Assembly: GCA_003194525.1 (NCBI GenBank)
Contig: NBIV01000005.1
Location: 310,001-374,000, forward strand
Source of the DNA: Gracilariopsis chorda
Taxonomy: Eukaryota > Rhodophyta > Florideophyceae > Gracilariales > Gracilariaceae
Direction of reading: 5' to 3'
Length of the DNA: 64,000 nucleotides
Shown here: positions 34,145-43,704 of the stretch, piece after piece
How positions within the stretch are numbered: position 1 is the stretch's first letter
Layout of the letters: each line of letters begins with the position of its first letter
Translations under genes and position numbers: made by a program
The notes under the pieces: generated by a model
Seen by the model: only the letters and a program-made list of their open reading frames with translations
What the model was told of the DNA's origin: nothing
Database searches by the model: none

Positions 34145-35521
34145 ATGGAGTTTTTGCAGACACCCGACCTTGGAGGCAACACCTGGAGTTCCAATGTTTC
34201 GTCGCGAGGGTTACAAACTGGCGTCACGCCTGCAATTCCCGGCGCATCTCCAACCTTCCCGCAACCTGGCCCTGGCGCGTCGTCAGCGGGGCTTCCGTCG
34301 CTCACCCCGGCCACTTTGAACTCCTTTCCAAATGCCACACCTAAAGGACTGTTTTCTTCAACACCGTTCATCAACCAGCTCGACCGTACTGGCATCAAGA
34401 ACTCGTTCCAGAGCCTTTTCAGTCCGAGCCCCGGGAGCAATGTTGCCGCAACTCCGGCTTTGCTGTCGCGAACAACGGCCCCCGGTCTCACCCCATTCCT
34501 TAACGCGACGCAGACACCCGGGCTAGTGCCGCCGTGTTCCGCTCTGCTTCCGACGTTTTCGTCATTCCCGTTGCAGAAGGGGGTATCAGCTTCTCCAAAT
34601 GTTTCCGAACAAGGACAAAAAACGCCCTATCTCACCGCAGCCGCGAAGGAGGCCGTGCGGAGGGAATTTATGAGCATGCCTAGTTACGTTGCAACCTTAC
34701 CACCACCAGAGGCAAGACCACAAGCTTCGACTGAACGGCAAGTTCCTGAGAAGGTTGCGTCACCGAAGTATTCAGTGCAAGTCGTTGTGCAAACAGGGGC
34801 TCAAGTTCCTGCTTCTGGACCGCAATCTTCGACAACCCAACTCACCCAGCAGAGAAATGAACCCCATGAGGGTAGCCTTACCGGACCTTCTAGCCCGAGT
34901 GACGCGAAGGTTCCTGACAATTCCCCGAAGGGTCTCGTTCACAAAGAGACAAAGTCTTCCTGCCAAGAAAGCGGTGAGAAGACCACTTCCACACACCCCG
35001 ATTCTCAGCAACCCCATCAACAAACTCATGCTATACCACCGCAGATGCACCCATACTTCATTCCGCAAACCCAGCCGGTACCTGGTATGGTCATGTTTGG
35101 ACAACATGCACCGGTCATGATGGCACCTCCACCAGGCATGTTCCCGCACCCCGGGATGGTTATGTTCCCTGGCGGACAGCCCATGGTCCCTCCACACGGA
35201 ATGCTGATGCATCCCCCGCAGTCTGTTATGCCTCAGCGCGTCGTCCCACCGAAGTCTGAAACCCCCGAGGAGAGGAAAGCTCGGGTTGAGAACGAAAAAC
35301 AAGATCTGATCAGGGAGTTTAAGAAAAAGACTCGAGAAGCAGCTCTAGTACGGTTTAGACAGAAGAGAAGAGAACGACGATTCGGAAAGCTCATCAGGTA
35401 TGACTGCCGAAAGAAGTTGGCGGATGCCCGACCTCGAGTGAAGGGTCGCTTCGTCCGGATGAAGAATGAAAATGACGATGAATCAGAACCTGCGCAAGTA
35501 GTACCAAACATGCAGACATGA
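34145..35521 (+). CDS. CCT-motif protein, putative transcriptional regulator
   Basis: The 458-aa product is counted from the first ATG (MEFLQTPDLGG). The frame is open upstream to 34,067 but only from a GTG. The C-terminal part (about residues 385-440) holds a CCT motif (REAALVRFRQKRRERRFGK, then IRYDCRKKLADARPR and KGRFV), the basic nuclear and DNA/NF-Y-interacting motif of CONSTANS, PRR and TIFY-type plant and algal proteins. No B-box, receiver or ZIM domain is visible. The N-terminal 150 residues are rich in Thr-Pro, Pro and Ser and include repeated LTPFL/FSPSPG-type motifs. The middle is His/Pro/Met-rich (HPYFIPQTQPVPGMVMFG). A basic coiled helix (EERKARVENEKQDLIREFKK) directly precedes the CCT motif. 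It probably acts in the nucleus. Which genes it controls cannot be told. Confidence 0.82.
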   Translation: MEFLQTPDLGGNTWSSNVSSRGLQTGVTPAIPGASPTFPQPGPGASSAGLPSLTPATLNSFPNATPKGLFSSTPFINQLDRTGIKNSFQSLFSPSPGSNVAATPALLSRTTAPGLTPFLNATQTPGLVPPCSALLPTFSSFPLQKGVSASPNVSEQGQKTPYLTAAAKEAVRREFMSMPSYVATLPPPEARPQASTERQVPEKVASPKYSVQVVVQTGAQVPASGPQSSTTQLTQQRNEPHEGSLTGPSSPSDAKVPDNSPKGLVHKETKSSCQESGEKTTSTHPDSQQPHQQTHAIPPQMHPYFIPQTQPVPGMVMFGQHAPVMMAPPPGMFPHPGMVMFPGGQPMVPPHGMLMHPPQSVMPQRVVPPKSETPEERKARVENEKQDLIREFKKKTREAALVRFRQKRRERRFGKLIRYDCRKKLADARPRVKGRFVRMKNENDDESEPAQVVPNMQT

Positions 35522-35934
35522 AGGAAACAGTAATGTCTTGTTTGTTATCGTACTACGTTCTTTTCTCCACACTGACTAGTCCTTATCACTTTGTATAGCT
35601 GTATATCCGGCTAAGTCAACGAGGGTATTGGTTGCTTTTGTTGAAAGCTGGGAAGGATATGCACAAACGCATACTCAACGTACCATCTCTAACAGTTCTC
35701 AATAAAAACGAATGATAAAATAAGGGTAACCCTTAAATAGTGTTATTCGAAGTCCTGCTGCATTCGTTTCTCTTATAGAATTGGCATGGTGTGATACATA
35801 CTTGCCGGGACTTATGCTTCCGTATCTTGTGGTGTCCCCCACACCAGGTTTACCCGTTGGATAAAGAAAGCTGCTCATTTGTTTGCCGTGTTAACTAGTT
35901 TAACAGTTTTACCCGTAGGGCTCGCGCTAGGGAT
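35522..35934. other. Convergent spacer between CCT gene and acyl-CoA oxidase
   Basis: Both flanking genes end here. AATAAA-like signals (AATAAAAACG at about 35,700) and a small palindrome TAAGGGTAACCCTTA (about 35,722-35,736) are visible. No gene is seen. Confidence 0.6.
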
Positions 35935-37848
35935 CTACAATCTTGCCCTAGAGTTGTGTTTGACGTAGTTTACTGCTATAGGGGCAAGCAAGTGTTGTGG
36001 AATTCCTATTCCCTCAACAAGATGTTTGGCAATCGCTGTCATCTTTTCGCATAAATCGCCTACGCCACCGGCTATTACGGTCGCGTCGTTTATCGAGATG
36101 CACCTCAGTCGAAGAAAGTCAGCGTTTTGTTGAATCGAGTTCGCTCCCCAGAGCTGTCCACATAATCCAAGCGCATCCGCGCTGTGTTCATCAATTTCGT
36201 AGGCTTTTTTCACATGACACTCAAATGTTTCGTGGATTACCCTACACATATGTGCCCTGGCTGCCTTCTCCGCTTGCTCTAAGCAATCATTCCATGCATG
36301 GAACTCAGATCCACCTCGTTTCTTCAGTGCTTTCGAATACTGGTTACCAAGTGCAACCACCTGTTCCTTCTCAAGCCTCAAAAACGTACTCCTGAAGAAT
36401 GCAGAGTCGAGCTGCTTGGTGGAACCCGATTTTCTTGGTATAGCGTTTAACGCTGATAGAATGGAGTTCTCGTCGTAACGACCACTGTTCCTTGTAGCTG
36501 ATCCAAATTCCGCGAGCAACGTTTTTCCAACTTGCAGCATCATGACCGTGTTTGCGCCCTCAAAAGTTAACATCACGTCGCGATCCGCCTTTAGCGGAGC
36601 AATGACGTTGTCGGATTTATAACCCTGTCCACCGCATGCCTCTCGAGCAGCCTGTAACGCATCTTGCATAAACCAAGTGAACAAAGCCTTGTAACCTGCC
36701 GACACAACGTGCGTTCTTTTCGAAACAGAGCCCGATTCGATCGCTCTGTACCAATCGTCTGACAAATCTCTAGCACAGAAGCCGTACACAAAACTGGTCG
36801 CCAATGGGATCATTAGTTGCCTTTGCTGACTCGTGTAGAACAGCAGCGGAACTTCTAGGGATCCCTCAGACGGAGCAAATGCCCGTCGCTGAAACGAATA
36901 TCGAATTGCTATTGTTAAGCCCAGCATCGCAGTCCCGATAGCGTTAGACGCTATACCAACCCGTCCGCCGGTCAAAGCAGCCAACATGACACCAAACCTC
37001 GCGTTTGCTGACGGAATTGATGAAGAATAAGTACCGTCTGGTGCAACTTGGCTCAGACCGGACAACATGTCTTCCCTCGGAATCCTGACATGAGTAAACC
37101 AAATTCGACCGTTATCAACGCCATTTAAGCCAGCTTTTTCACCGCAGTCTGCGATGCGAATACCAGGCTCAATAGTGCCGTCAGGACGACGCAAGCGGAC
37201 GATAAATACATGGATACCGTAGTCGATACCACGAATGGTCAATTTGGCAAATACGACGGAATGCGTCGCGCTATCAGCAGCGCCTCCAATCCAATACTTT
37301 TGCGCGGTTTCATTGGGAGTGTGTATCTCAAACTGTCGGGTTTCTGGAAGATATGTAGCTCGCGTCTCTATTCCTCGCACGTTACTGCCGTGACCAAGTT
37401 CCGTAAGTGCGAAGCAGCCAAACGCTTCAAAGTTCTCCAGGCGCGGAATCCAAAAGTCTCTTTGCTGTTTGCTACCCAGCTTGTGTACAGTAGCACCAAA
37501 CAAACCGAAGCTGACACCGAGCTTAACCTCCAGGGAGTGATCGAGGAGAGTGAGCACGGCAATGACGTTATCATAACGCCGCGATCCCTCGGGTTTCTGC
37601 AAAGCAATAGTGTTACGAAATACTCCTTCTTGGTGCAGACGCTTGATTCGAGCTGTTGTGAGCTCACGATGCTGGCGTACAGAGATATCCGTTCTGCGAC
37701 GAAAAAGTGGTTCCTTGAGCAAGTCGAACAGCTTCTCGCGAAGTTCCCGGTTGGTGGGAAAGAGCAGCTTATTCAATGCGTCAGGTGACGGAGGACTTGA
37801 GGGACAAGACGGCAAATCCGTATCTGTATTTGGCGTCCATTGCACCAT
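35935..37848 (-). CDS. Peroxisomal acyl-CoA oxidase
   Basis: The 637-aa product is counted from the first ATG (MVQWTPNTDT). The frame is open 19 codons upstream only from a GTG. It catalyses the first, FAD-dependent step of peroxisomal fatty-acid beta-oxidation, making trans-2-enoyl-CoA and H2O2. Visible motifs are FALTELGHGSNVRGIET (FAD/substrate region, about residues 146-162), GIRIADCGEKAGLNGVDNG, ALTGGRVGIASNAIGTA, EACGGQGYKSDN and TFEGANTVMMLQVGK, followed by the C-terminal ACOX helical domain. The length fits the family (about 630-700). The last three residues are ARL, a variant of the SKL peroxisome signal (PTS1), so import into peroxisomes is expected. No frame breaks. Convergent with the CCT gene. 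Confidence 0.93.
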   Translation of the reverse strand: MVQWTPNTDTDLPSCPSSPPSPDALNKLLFPTNRELREKLFDLLKEPLFRRRTDISVRQHRELTTARIKRLHQEGVFRNTIALQKPEGSRRYDNVIAVLTLLDHSLEVKLGVSFGLFGATVHKLGSKQQRDFWIPRLENFEAFGCFALTELGHGSNVRGIETRATYLPETRQFEIHTPNETAQKYWIGGAADSATHSVVFAKLTIRGIDYGIHVFIVRLRRPDGTIEPGIRIADCGEKAGLNGVDNGRIWFTHVRIPREDMLSGLSQVAPDGTYSSSIPSANARFGVMLAALTGGRVGIASNAIGTAMLGLTIAIRYSFQRRAFAPSEGSLEVPLLFYTSQQRQLMIPLATSFVYGFCARDLSDDWYRAIESGSVSKRTHVVSAGYKALFTWFMQDALQAAREACGGQGYKSDNVIAPLKADRDVMLTFEGANTVMMLQVGKTLLAEFGSATRNSGRYDENSILSALNAIPRKSGSTKQLDSAFFRSTFLRLEKEQVVALGNQYSKALKKRGGSEFHAWNDCLEQAEKAARAHMCRVIHETFECHVKKAYEIDEHSADALGLCGQLWGANSIQQNADFLRLRCISINDATVIAGGVGDLCEKMTAIAKHLVEGIGIPQHLLAPIAVNYVKHNSRARL

Positions 37849-38596
37849 GGCGACGAGGCACTTGCAGACAGGCGACGTCTTCTGAATTGGCCCTATGTTA
37901 TGCACGATGACGTCGTTGACGGAAAGCGCGTGAGCTCATTCAGGTGTTGCGAAGTAGAGCGGCGATCGCTCTTCAGTGAAGTCTTCACACGGAGCATTGT
38001 GACAGAAAGAAAACTGTAAATACTGTTCTTCGGCTATTTGACCGGCTTGAATTCTTTTCGATTGATTATTTTATATATGCCGTTCTTTGCTCTTCTACAG
38101 TACAATGCAAGGCTTGTGACGGCCTAACTTGTGTCTTTTGTTTGAACCACGACGTGCAAGGTTTCATCGAAACAATGTTAACATATTGCTGGACAGTGCC
38201 GGTATGCATTTTTATTCCGCGTTTAGGTGGTACATAACTGATTGTCGATATTTCTTCGAGCTCTAGACCTTCAGCACGCATTTACGAGCCTTCATACCTA
38301 TCCTTTTTCATGATAGCAGTTCTTCCTATGTGGAAAGTCCTCGCAGATTTTATGAAAGGAATGTGCCAGACGAAGAAGCCAAATATATCCGCGATTGGGT
38401 ATTCTAGAAACGTGACCCGGAACTTGCTGCGAGGTGTACATATGCTACTAATGCGTCATCGGTACTGGAGCAGCTGCAAAAGCGCGAGCAAACAAACACA
38501 TCATAATTGACTGGCAACCCTTTGCCGCGGCCCTTTTCAAAATGGTGATGGCCGGCGGTAGAGATCCGATAAGCTGTGTTCTTCGGCGCACTATCC
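37849..38596. other. Spacer with an unassigned protein-like frame
   Basis: This spacer lies upstream of the acyl-CoA oxidase gene. On the plus strand, 38,268-38,506 reads as protein-like sequence (RRFYERNVPDEEAKYIRD, then ELAARCTYATNASSVLEQL) in one frame with a single internal TAG. On the minus strand a 71-codon ATG frame (38,066-38,281) is also open. Neither is recognised. No repeat is evident. Confidence 0.4.
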
Positions 38597-39049
38597 TTAG
38601 TTCACTGCAGGTTTAGAAGTCTTGTGTTTCTTAGATGGCTTTTCGCTGGAAATGTCGTTTGACTGAGCCTGGGGCTGGGCTGCACTAGAAGCACTTCTTT
38701 CATTCTTTTCCTTTGGACAACAGTACGCACAGTATGAGCAGCAGACGCGAAAGCCTCTTTTGGAGTATCCGTAGAGTAGAGTACCGTCACAAGAGATCCC
38801 GTTCTCGGGAAGAAAGCGGTTGCACTGTTCCTTTTCGTGATCCTTTTCGGGCCATCCACAGCTGATGCAGTTGCCTTGAGCATCGTAGATGTCGGCTTTC
38901 TGCATACTGTTAGACACAGAAGGGGGAGGAAATTCTTCGTGACAAATGTCGATGAGTCTGCGAATATCAGACGCTGTTATATGGTAGGGAATAGGGCCAA
39001 AGCCGTTCAGTGGTAATGAGAGAAGCGAAGGTGGGGAAGAAGGGCACAT
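38597..39049 (-). CDS. Cysteine-rich small protein, function unknown
   Basis: The 150-aa product starts at ATG (MCPSSPPSLL). I do not recognise the family. Cysteines cluster in the middle third as CISC, CNRF, then C, and CCSYCAYCC, which could bind zinc. The tail after about residue 110 is Ser/Gln/Lys-rich with a basic PSKKHKTSK segment that could act as a nuclear signal. The N-terminal 40 residues are hydrophobic and proline-rich but not a clear signal peptide. The frame is open and ends in a normal stop. Gene status is inferred from composition and the ATG. No neighbour indicates its role. Confidence 0.5.
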   Translation of the reverse strand: MCPSSPPSLLSLPLNGFGPIPYHITASDIRRLIDICHEEFPPPSVSNSMQKADIYDAQGNCISCGWPEKDHEKEQCNRFLPENGISCDGTLLYGYSKRGFRVCCSYCAYCCPKEKNERSASSAAQPQAQSNDISSEKPSKKHKTSKPAVN

Positions 39050-40107
39050 GTTGTGCGACTAAACAAGGTACTGCCGTAGAAACAAGTTTGGAGGTGAAGC
39101 ATGCAAAGTTCATATGGAGCATGATGTAGATTCGTATGTAACTGAATTCGTAGCGGAAGGCTTCGCAGTAGGATTCTATTCAAGTTGACAATTATCTTTA
39201 CGTACCACACGAATGATGGGTTTGTGCGTTGAAGGTCTGGCCGGCAGACTCACATAAAACGTTGCAGTAATGTTATCAGGAGTCCTGATTCAGGACGATG
39301 TGTCGATGAATCATCTGGGCAACAAAAGATGGTTACGGAAGTGTATTTACGCAGTTTCAGGAAGGAGCCCACTCTGTAGTGCTGTAGTCTAGTTCCGTAA
39401 CTCCACAAGGGTCTTGGAACAGACACGATGGAGGCGGAATCTGCAAATATGTCCATTTCTGAGCGTTCGTTAACGTGATGTCAAGATCACCACTCCGCCA
39501 CGGCATCCACACAGCATCGAAGTTGCCTCCCAACCTGACACGCGACGTGGAGCGATATGATGAAGGCGTTTGCAATCTCATCTTGAAACATGGAGGTCAA
39601 TGCATTGTGGAGTTTGAGGGGCGCCAGGTTGCCGTCGATGAACGAAAGGCAGTGTGCTGAGAAACTTGGGATACATACAATGGGATCAACCCAGAAAATG
39701 CAGTACAAACTTTGTACTACAAAGGTAGCGGTAACCCTTTAGCTGCTAAAGGGTTACCGCTAACCCTTTACCGTATAAGAGGTCAGAACGACATCCAAAA
39801 CCATTTTAGAAACAAAATAGGCCGCCTTTCCGCAGCTGGGAGCGCGGCTCGAAGGTTTTTGATTGTTTTGCTCACAGAAACCATGCGGTCGTTAAACGTC
39901 TAACGCGTTACTCTGGTGGTATTTCACAGTAACCGTGTTAACCCTGTTTGACCTTGGGACTCCCAAGTTGGGAGTGCACAATGCCCACAAACAAAGCCCT
40001 CGATGTCACCTTGTTGATCGTTTATGATTCCGCTGTCCGTGGCCTCGCTGCTATACTTTCGCTTAAGCGGTGAGCGCACATAGCAACGTTTCTATGCACG
40101 CGCTAAA
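39050..40107. other. Spacer with palindromes upstream of BMT2
   Basis: No gene is supported. At 39,700-39,775 there is a block of self-complementary sequence (GTACAAACTTTGTAC, then AGCGGTAACCCTTTAGCTGC and its complement). A short plus-strand frame at 39,475-39,660 is not convincing. The last 100 bases should hold the BMT2 promoter and leader. Confidence 0.5.
39700..39775. repeat. Intergenic hairpin block
   Basis: GTACAAACTTTGTAC is followed by GGTAGCGGTAACCCTTTAG with its reverse complement CTAAAGGGTTACCGCTA, giving a long potential stem, and then a further AACCCTTTACC. GTACAAACTTTGTAC also occurs near 51,430. Confidence 0.75.
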
Positions 40108-41235
40108 ATGGCGTCTGGAAGGGGGAAAGAAAAGGGAAACCGTTCCAATCGTCCTGCAGGTCGCGCAGTAGCGTCCACAAGTGAAATGATAACCAAGCGT
40201 CGGCATAGGCACACTGCCACTGCTCAATCTGAAGCGCTGCCTGACCTTTCAAAGCTCACGAGAAACCAGACAATCGACTTGTACCATACTATTCAGAAGC
40301 GCTTGGCTGCTGTTGACAGAAACCCGCAGTTCGCAAACGAAGCGGCCAGGCACGCACGAAAGCAGATTCTTCGTGCACAGCTCGCGGTAATCGGTTTAGA
40401 GAATTACCAGACTGCTTCCAGAGAAGGAGAGAAACTGTCCGCTGGGTTTGACTGTTCCAAGTGGGTTTTGCACGAGTTGCGCGACGTCACCTTCGCAGCC
40501 TCCAGCGTTAAGCTGCTTGATGTCGGCGCCATCATAAAACGCTTTCCAGGCGCTACCACCACTGCATCGGGCCAAGTCGCCATGCAAGTAACAGCGATAG
40601 ACCTTCATCCCGAGAATAGTGAGCTCGGTAGCCATGTCATTCAAGCAGACCTTATCAATTATGCTGCCAGAGAAGATTTGCACGCAACCTTTGACGTCAT
40701 CTGTCTGTCTTTGTGTGTCAACTTCGAGGGCTGTCCGAAACGAAGGGGTCTCATGCTAAAAAGCGCGCAAGTATTACTCAAGGACAACGGCCTTTTATTC
40801 TTCACACTGCCTGCCGCTTGCGTGCAGAACAGTCGTTACTTTGACGAACAATTGCTTCGCCAAGTTTTGTCGGCTTGTGGCATGCAGCAGACAAAGCTTC
40901 ATTTCACAAACAAACTCATGCTTTGTGTGTCACGAAAAGCACATCATGCTTTCGTCGCTGCACAGTTACAAAAGCGGAGGGTACTTCGGCAAGGAACATC
41001 TCGCAACAATTTTTGGATAACTATAGCTGATAACACAAGACCCCGTCGAGCTGGAAGTGGGAGAGAAGGCTCGTGTGTGGGACATGGGTTAACCACTTCC
41101 TCTCAAGTCGCTCGTCATCCCTCAAAACTGATTGCAGGAGCAACATCTAGCAGTAACCAAAGGAAGAGAGCAAGAAGAAAAGCCTCTAGAGCGCAGAGAG
41201 CTCGGACAAACAGTTCTTCTGCAGAGATAAAATGA
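40108..41235 (+). CDS. BMT2: 25S rRNA adenine-N1 methyltransferase (BMT2 family)
   Basis: The 375-aa product starts at ATG (MASGRGKEKG). In yeast this enzyme methylates N1 of an adenine in large-subunit rRNA, using SAM, in the nucleolus. The same family includes metazoan SAMTOR. Visible family blocks are LTRNQTIDLYHTIQKRL, ENYQTASREGEKLSAGFDC SKWVL (about residues 100-122), LLDVGAI (SAM-binding turn, about 136), VTAIDLHP, FDVICLSLCVNFEGCPKRRG (about 193-212) and LFFTLPAACVQNSRY. The N terminus and the C-terminal 80 residues are strongly basic and low-complexity, as expected for a nucleolar protein. The length is similar to the family. It is intronless and has no operon-like neighbours. Confidence 0.85.
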   Translation: MASGRGKEKGNRSNRPAGRAVASTSEMITKRRHRHTATAQSEALPDLSKLTRNQTIDLYHTIQKRLAAVDRNPQFANEAARHARKQILRAQLAVIGLENYQTASREGEKLSAGFDCSKWVLHELRDVTFAASSVKLLDVGAIIKRFPGATTTASGQVAMQVTAIDLHPENSELGSHVIQADLINYAAREDLHATFDVICLSLCVNFEGCPKRRGLMLKSAQVLLKDNGLLFFTLPAACVQNSRYFDEQLLRQVLSACGMQQTKLHFTNKLMLCVSRKAHHAFVAAQLQKRRVLRQGTSRNNFWITIADNTRPRRAGSGREGSCVGHGLTTSSQVARHPSKLIAGATSSSNQRKRARRKASRAQRARTNSSSAEIK

Positions 41236-41619
41236 GCAGCTTGCTTGGGTACGCCTTCATTTAGGCGCTGTGAAGTTACCTTTTTTGACCCCCTAAACCA
41301 TTTCGGCGCGGAAGGCAACTGCCATACAATGGAACAAAGCTCACGAAGAGTGCCTCTAATTGGGATTAAGATACCGGGAAACGCATTCTCACGACGAACC
41401 CAGCCAATTTTCCAATGATCAAGGGAACCAAGAACTGCGAGTGCTGGCAGGCAGCAGCGCATCTTATTGAAACGGAAACCTGTGGAATATTGCAGATGGG
41501 CATCAACATCGAGCGTTGCTGGTGTACCTTTGGATAGAGGTCTGAGAACCAGCTATCATGCAAGAAAAGGTCCTCTGAGTAGCGCTGTACGTGTACATGA
41601 AAGACAAGCAAGCGTTTTT
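41236..41619. other. Spacer between BMT2 and LINE fragment
   Basis: No gene is supported. A minus-strand frame here is a shadow partly overlapping BMT2. Confidence 0.5.
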
Positions 41620-41620
41620 G

Positions 41621-41640
41621 TTCTCTCTCTCTCTCTTTTA
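41621..41640. repeat. (CT)n tract at LINE 3' end
   Basis: A CTCTCTCTCTCTCTTTT run, probably the simple-repeat tail of the LINE read on the plus strand. Confidence 0.7.
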
Positions 41641-41653
41641 CGGGTACACTAGT

Positions 41654-42499
41654 CTAATTCCTACATAGTGTAGATCGCTTCATGTGAAAAAAGCGTTCTC
41701 TCGCTAGGAAGACCAGCATACATTCCGGCCACTTTTTGATGATTTCTCCAACATCCATCCCGTGTCTTTCTCCCATACTTGGCAGGCAGGTTCGGCGAGA
41801 CCTTGTTCGCAAAGGACACCTTAGAACAAAGTGGTCCACATCATTCAGTACTCCCGGTCGGCAAGTACACACGATTCTTCGCTTGTACAAGTGCGTTCCG
41901 AGCGGGTGCAAAAGAGGTGTATGGCCTACTGCAAACTGCGACAATGTAACTTCCGCTTCTCTTTGTGATACCACTTGTGTGAGCTCCTGAGGTATAGACT
42001 GAATAATTTTCCTACATCGTGTTCGAGACTTCACTCTTCGTTTCACTTCTGCGTAGTCCACTGGCACGTTTATCTGCAAATGCTGAGGTAGTTCCAATGC
42101 TTCTTTGGCCAAACTGTCTACAAGGTCGTTGCGGTGCAAACCGCAATGGCTCGGTATCCAGACCATATCCATAGTGCATGTTTTGCCGATCTCGTACAAT
42201 GTACGTGATACTTGTTGCACAGAATACGGCTGATCTCTTACAGCTCCTCGAATACTCTCAACCACGCTCTGAGAATCCGTTATCAGCCTTATGTGTCCAG
42301 TCCACCCAGATCCTATTCTTCCCTTAACAACTTGAAGTGAGTGATATATTGCCCATGTTTCCGCATAAAACGACGTTGTCCCTATCCCTGCGGGCTCCAT
42401 GCCAGTTTGGGGGGTAATTGATGCATTCCACCAGATCGCAAAAGCACTTCCCCCAACCTCGGAAATGTTAAGTACACGCGTTTTTGTTATTTCCGGCAA
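41654..42499 (-). pseudogene. LINE ORF2 C-terminal fragment: RNase H plus zinc knuckle
   Basis: The 281 open codons have no proper start. RNase H residues are visible as AIWWNAS, FYAETWAIYHSL (Glu), LITDSQSVVESI (Asp) and VWIPSHCGLHRNDLVDSLAKEAL (His and Asp). The ORF2-type C-terminal Cys/His motif follows (CTCRPG...DHFVLRCPLR). Reverse transcriptase and endonuclease are absent, so it cannot move by itself. The frame is otherwise uninterrupted, so the insertion is probably not very old. Confidence 0.8.
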
Positions 42500-42540
42500 A
42501 CCAAGTTTTGTACAAAGTATAATATGTGCATCTGATTGTC

Positions 42541-43704
42541 GAAATGAGTGAATCGCTCAGAGCTGTGTCATGCAGGAATTGAAGTTTTGGTGTTCGGGTC
42601 TTCTTGGCAATACAAGACGTTGCTTATGACGTTGCGATCGGAGAACTACAGTATCAAGATTACAAAGCTGTGAAGCTAGAGTCGTTTACAAACCTCGGAG
42701 AAAAGAGCCACGGCAAGTGCTCGGTATCAAATTGCTACAGTGTATAGGCGTAATGTAGTTCTTGGCCTTCCTGAAGAGAGAAAGCTTTTACTGAAAGCTC
42801 TCCTTCAGCTTAGTAATAGAAAGCTGTTGACCACAATAAAGAGGAAGAAGGAGTAATGTAGCTGCTTCCCTCCAGCGGGTTCATGGATGCGTCCCTTGAA
42901 TACGTGCGGAAGCACCAAAGCGCAACCTTTGAGCACAATTACAGCCCACTATATGCTGTCTGCCGGGTTCTGACTCTCACTTCACTGGGAGGTTCCGCGT
43001 ACGCGAAGAACACTGCCCGCATGAAGCTGTGCGTTGGTCACACACTAGACGTCCGCACAGTTCATTTGGGAATCCTGTAGAAGTGTTCCGCAATGTTGCT
43101 TCCCGGACCATCTCTTGAGCCATAGAAAGTCAAGGAATCTCGTCTACATGGCAACATCCGACCTGACGTGACGTAACAATGGGGTGGATTACCGCTGCGT
43201 ATCTGAGTGCTCGTACCTTTCCTCGCCAGTTTCCCTAGAAGCACAGCGTTGAGGACCAGATCCCAAGTCTCATCCTTCCGCTGTCTCCCTCATCCATGAC
43301 CGTTGTACCAGTAACCTCACCTAAGGGTATGATGCATCTGGCTGTCGCATGTATACCTCACTTGGCAAATGAATCGTGTTCCGACGGAAGGCGGTTGCAT
43401 GGGTACGCCAATGAAAGGAAGAGGAGGATTCGGATTCCAACTCGTAATTTTACAGTGCCAAACTTTGGTACTGTACATATCATCCTGTACTGTAACTCTA
43501 GCAAGACCCCTGGTGGCCAGCTGCTGTTGTGTTTTCGGAGGGAAGCCTTGAAGGCCATGTCTTTCAATTGCTCGTTTGACAGCGCACCGTGCTCATCGAT
43601 AACTTTCCGTCATGCCACACGGTCATCTTTTTCGTTGCCCGTCGCTTCGTCATGTTGTCTTGCATCCGAAGGGTTTAGCTGAATAGAAGAAAGAAGCAAG
43701 AACT
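42541..43704. other. Spacer upstream of the sorting nexin gene
   Basis: No gene is supported. Short open frames (for example 42,883-43,080 and 43,296-43,682) lack recognisable domains and have unbalanced composition. The last 100-200 bases should contain the promoter of the PX-domain gene. Confidence 0.5.

Larger units (their letters stand above)
41620..42540 (-). mobile_element. 5'-truncated non-LTR retrotransposon (LINE) fragment
   Basis: Only the 3' end of the element remains. It carries an RNase H domain and a Cys/His motif. The 3' end, on the minus strand, runs into an A/G-rich simple repeat (AAAAGAGAGAGAGAGAG, about 41,621-41,640). The 5' limit near 42,540 is where coding resemblance stops. 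A C-terminal RNase H places it among the I/Tad-type LINE clades. Truncation at the 5' end is usual for LINE copies. Confidence 0.75.
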
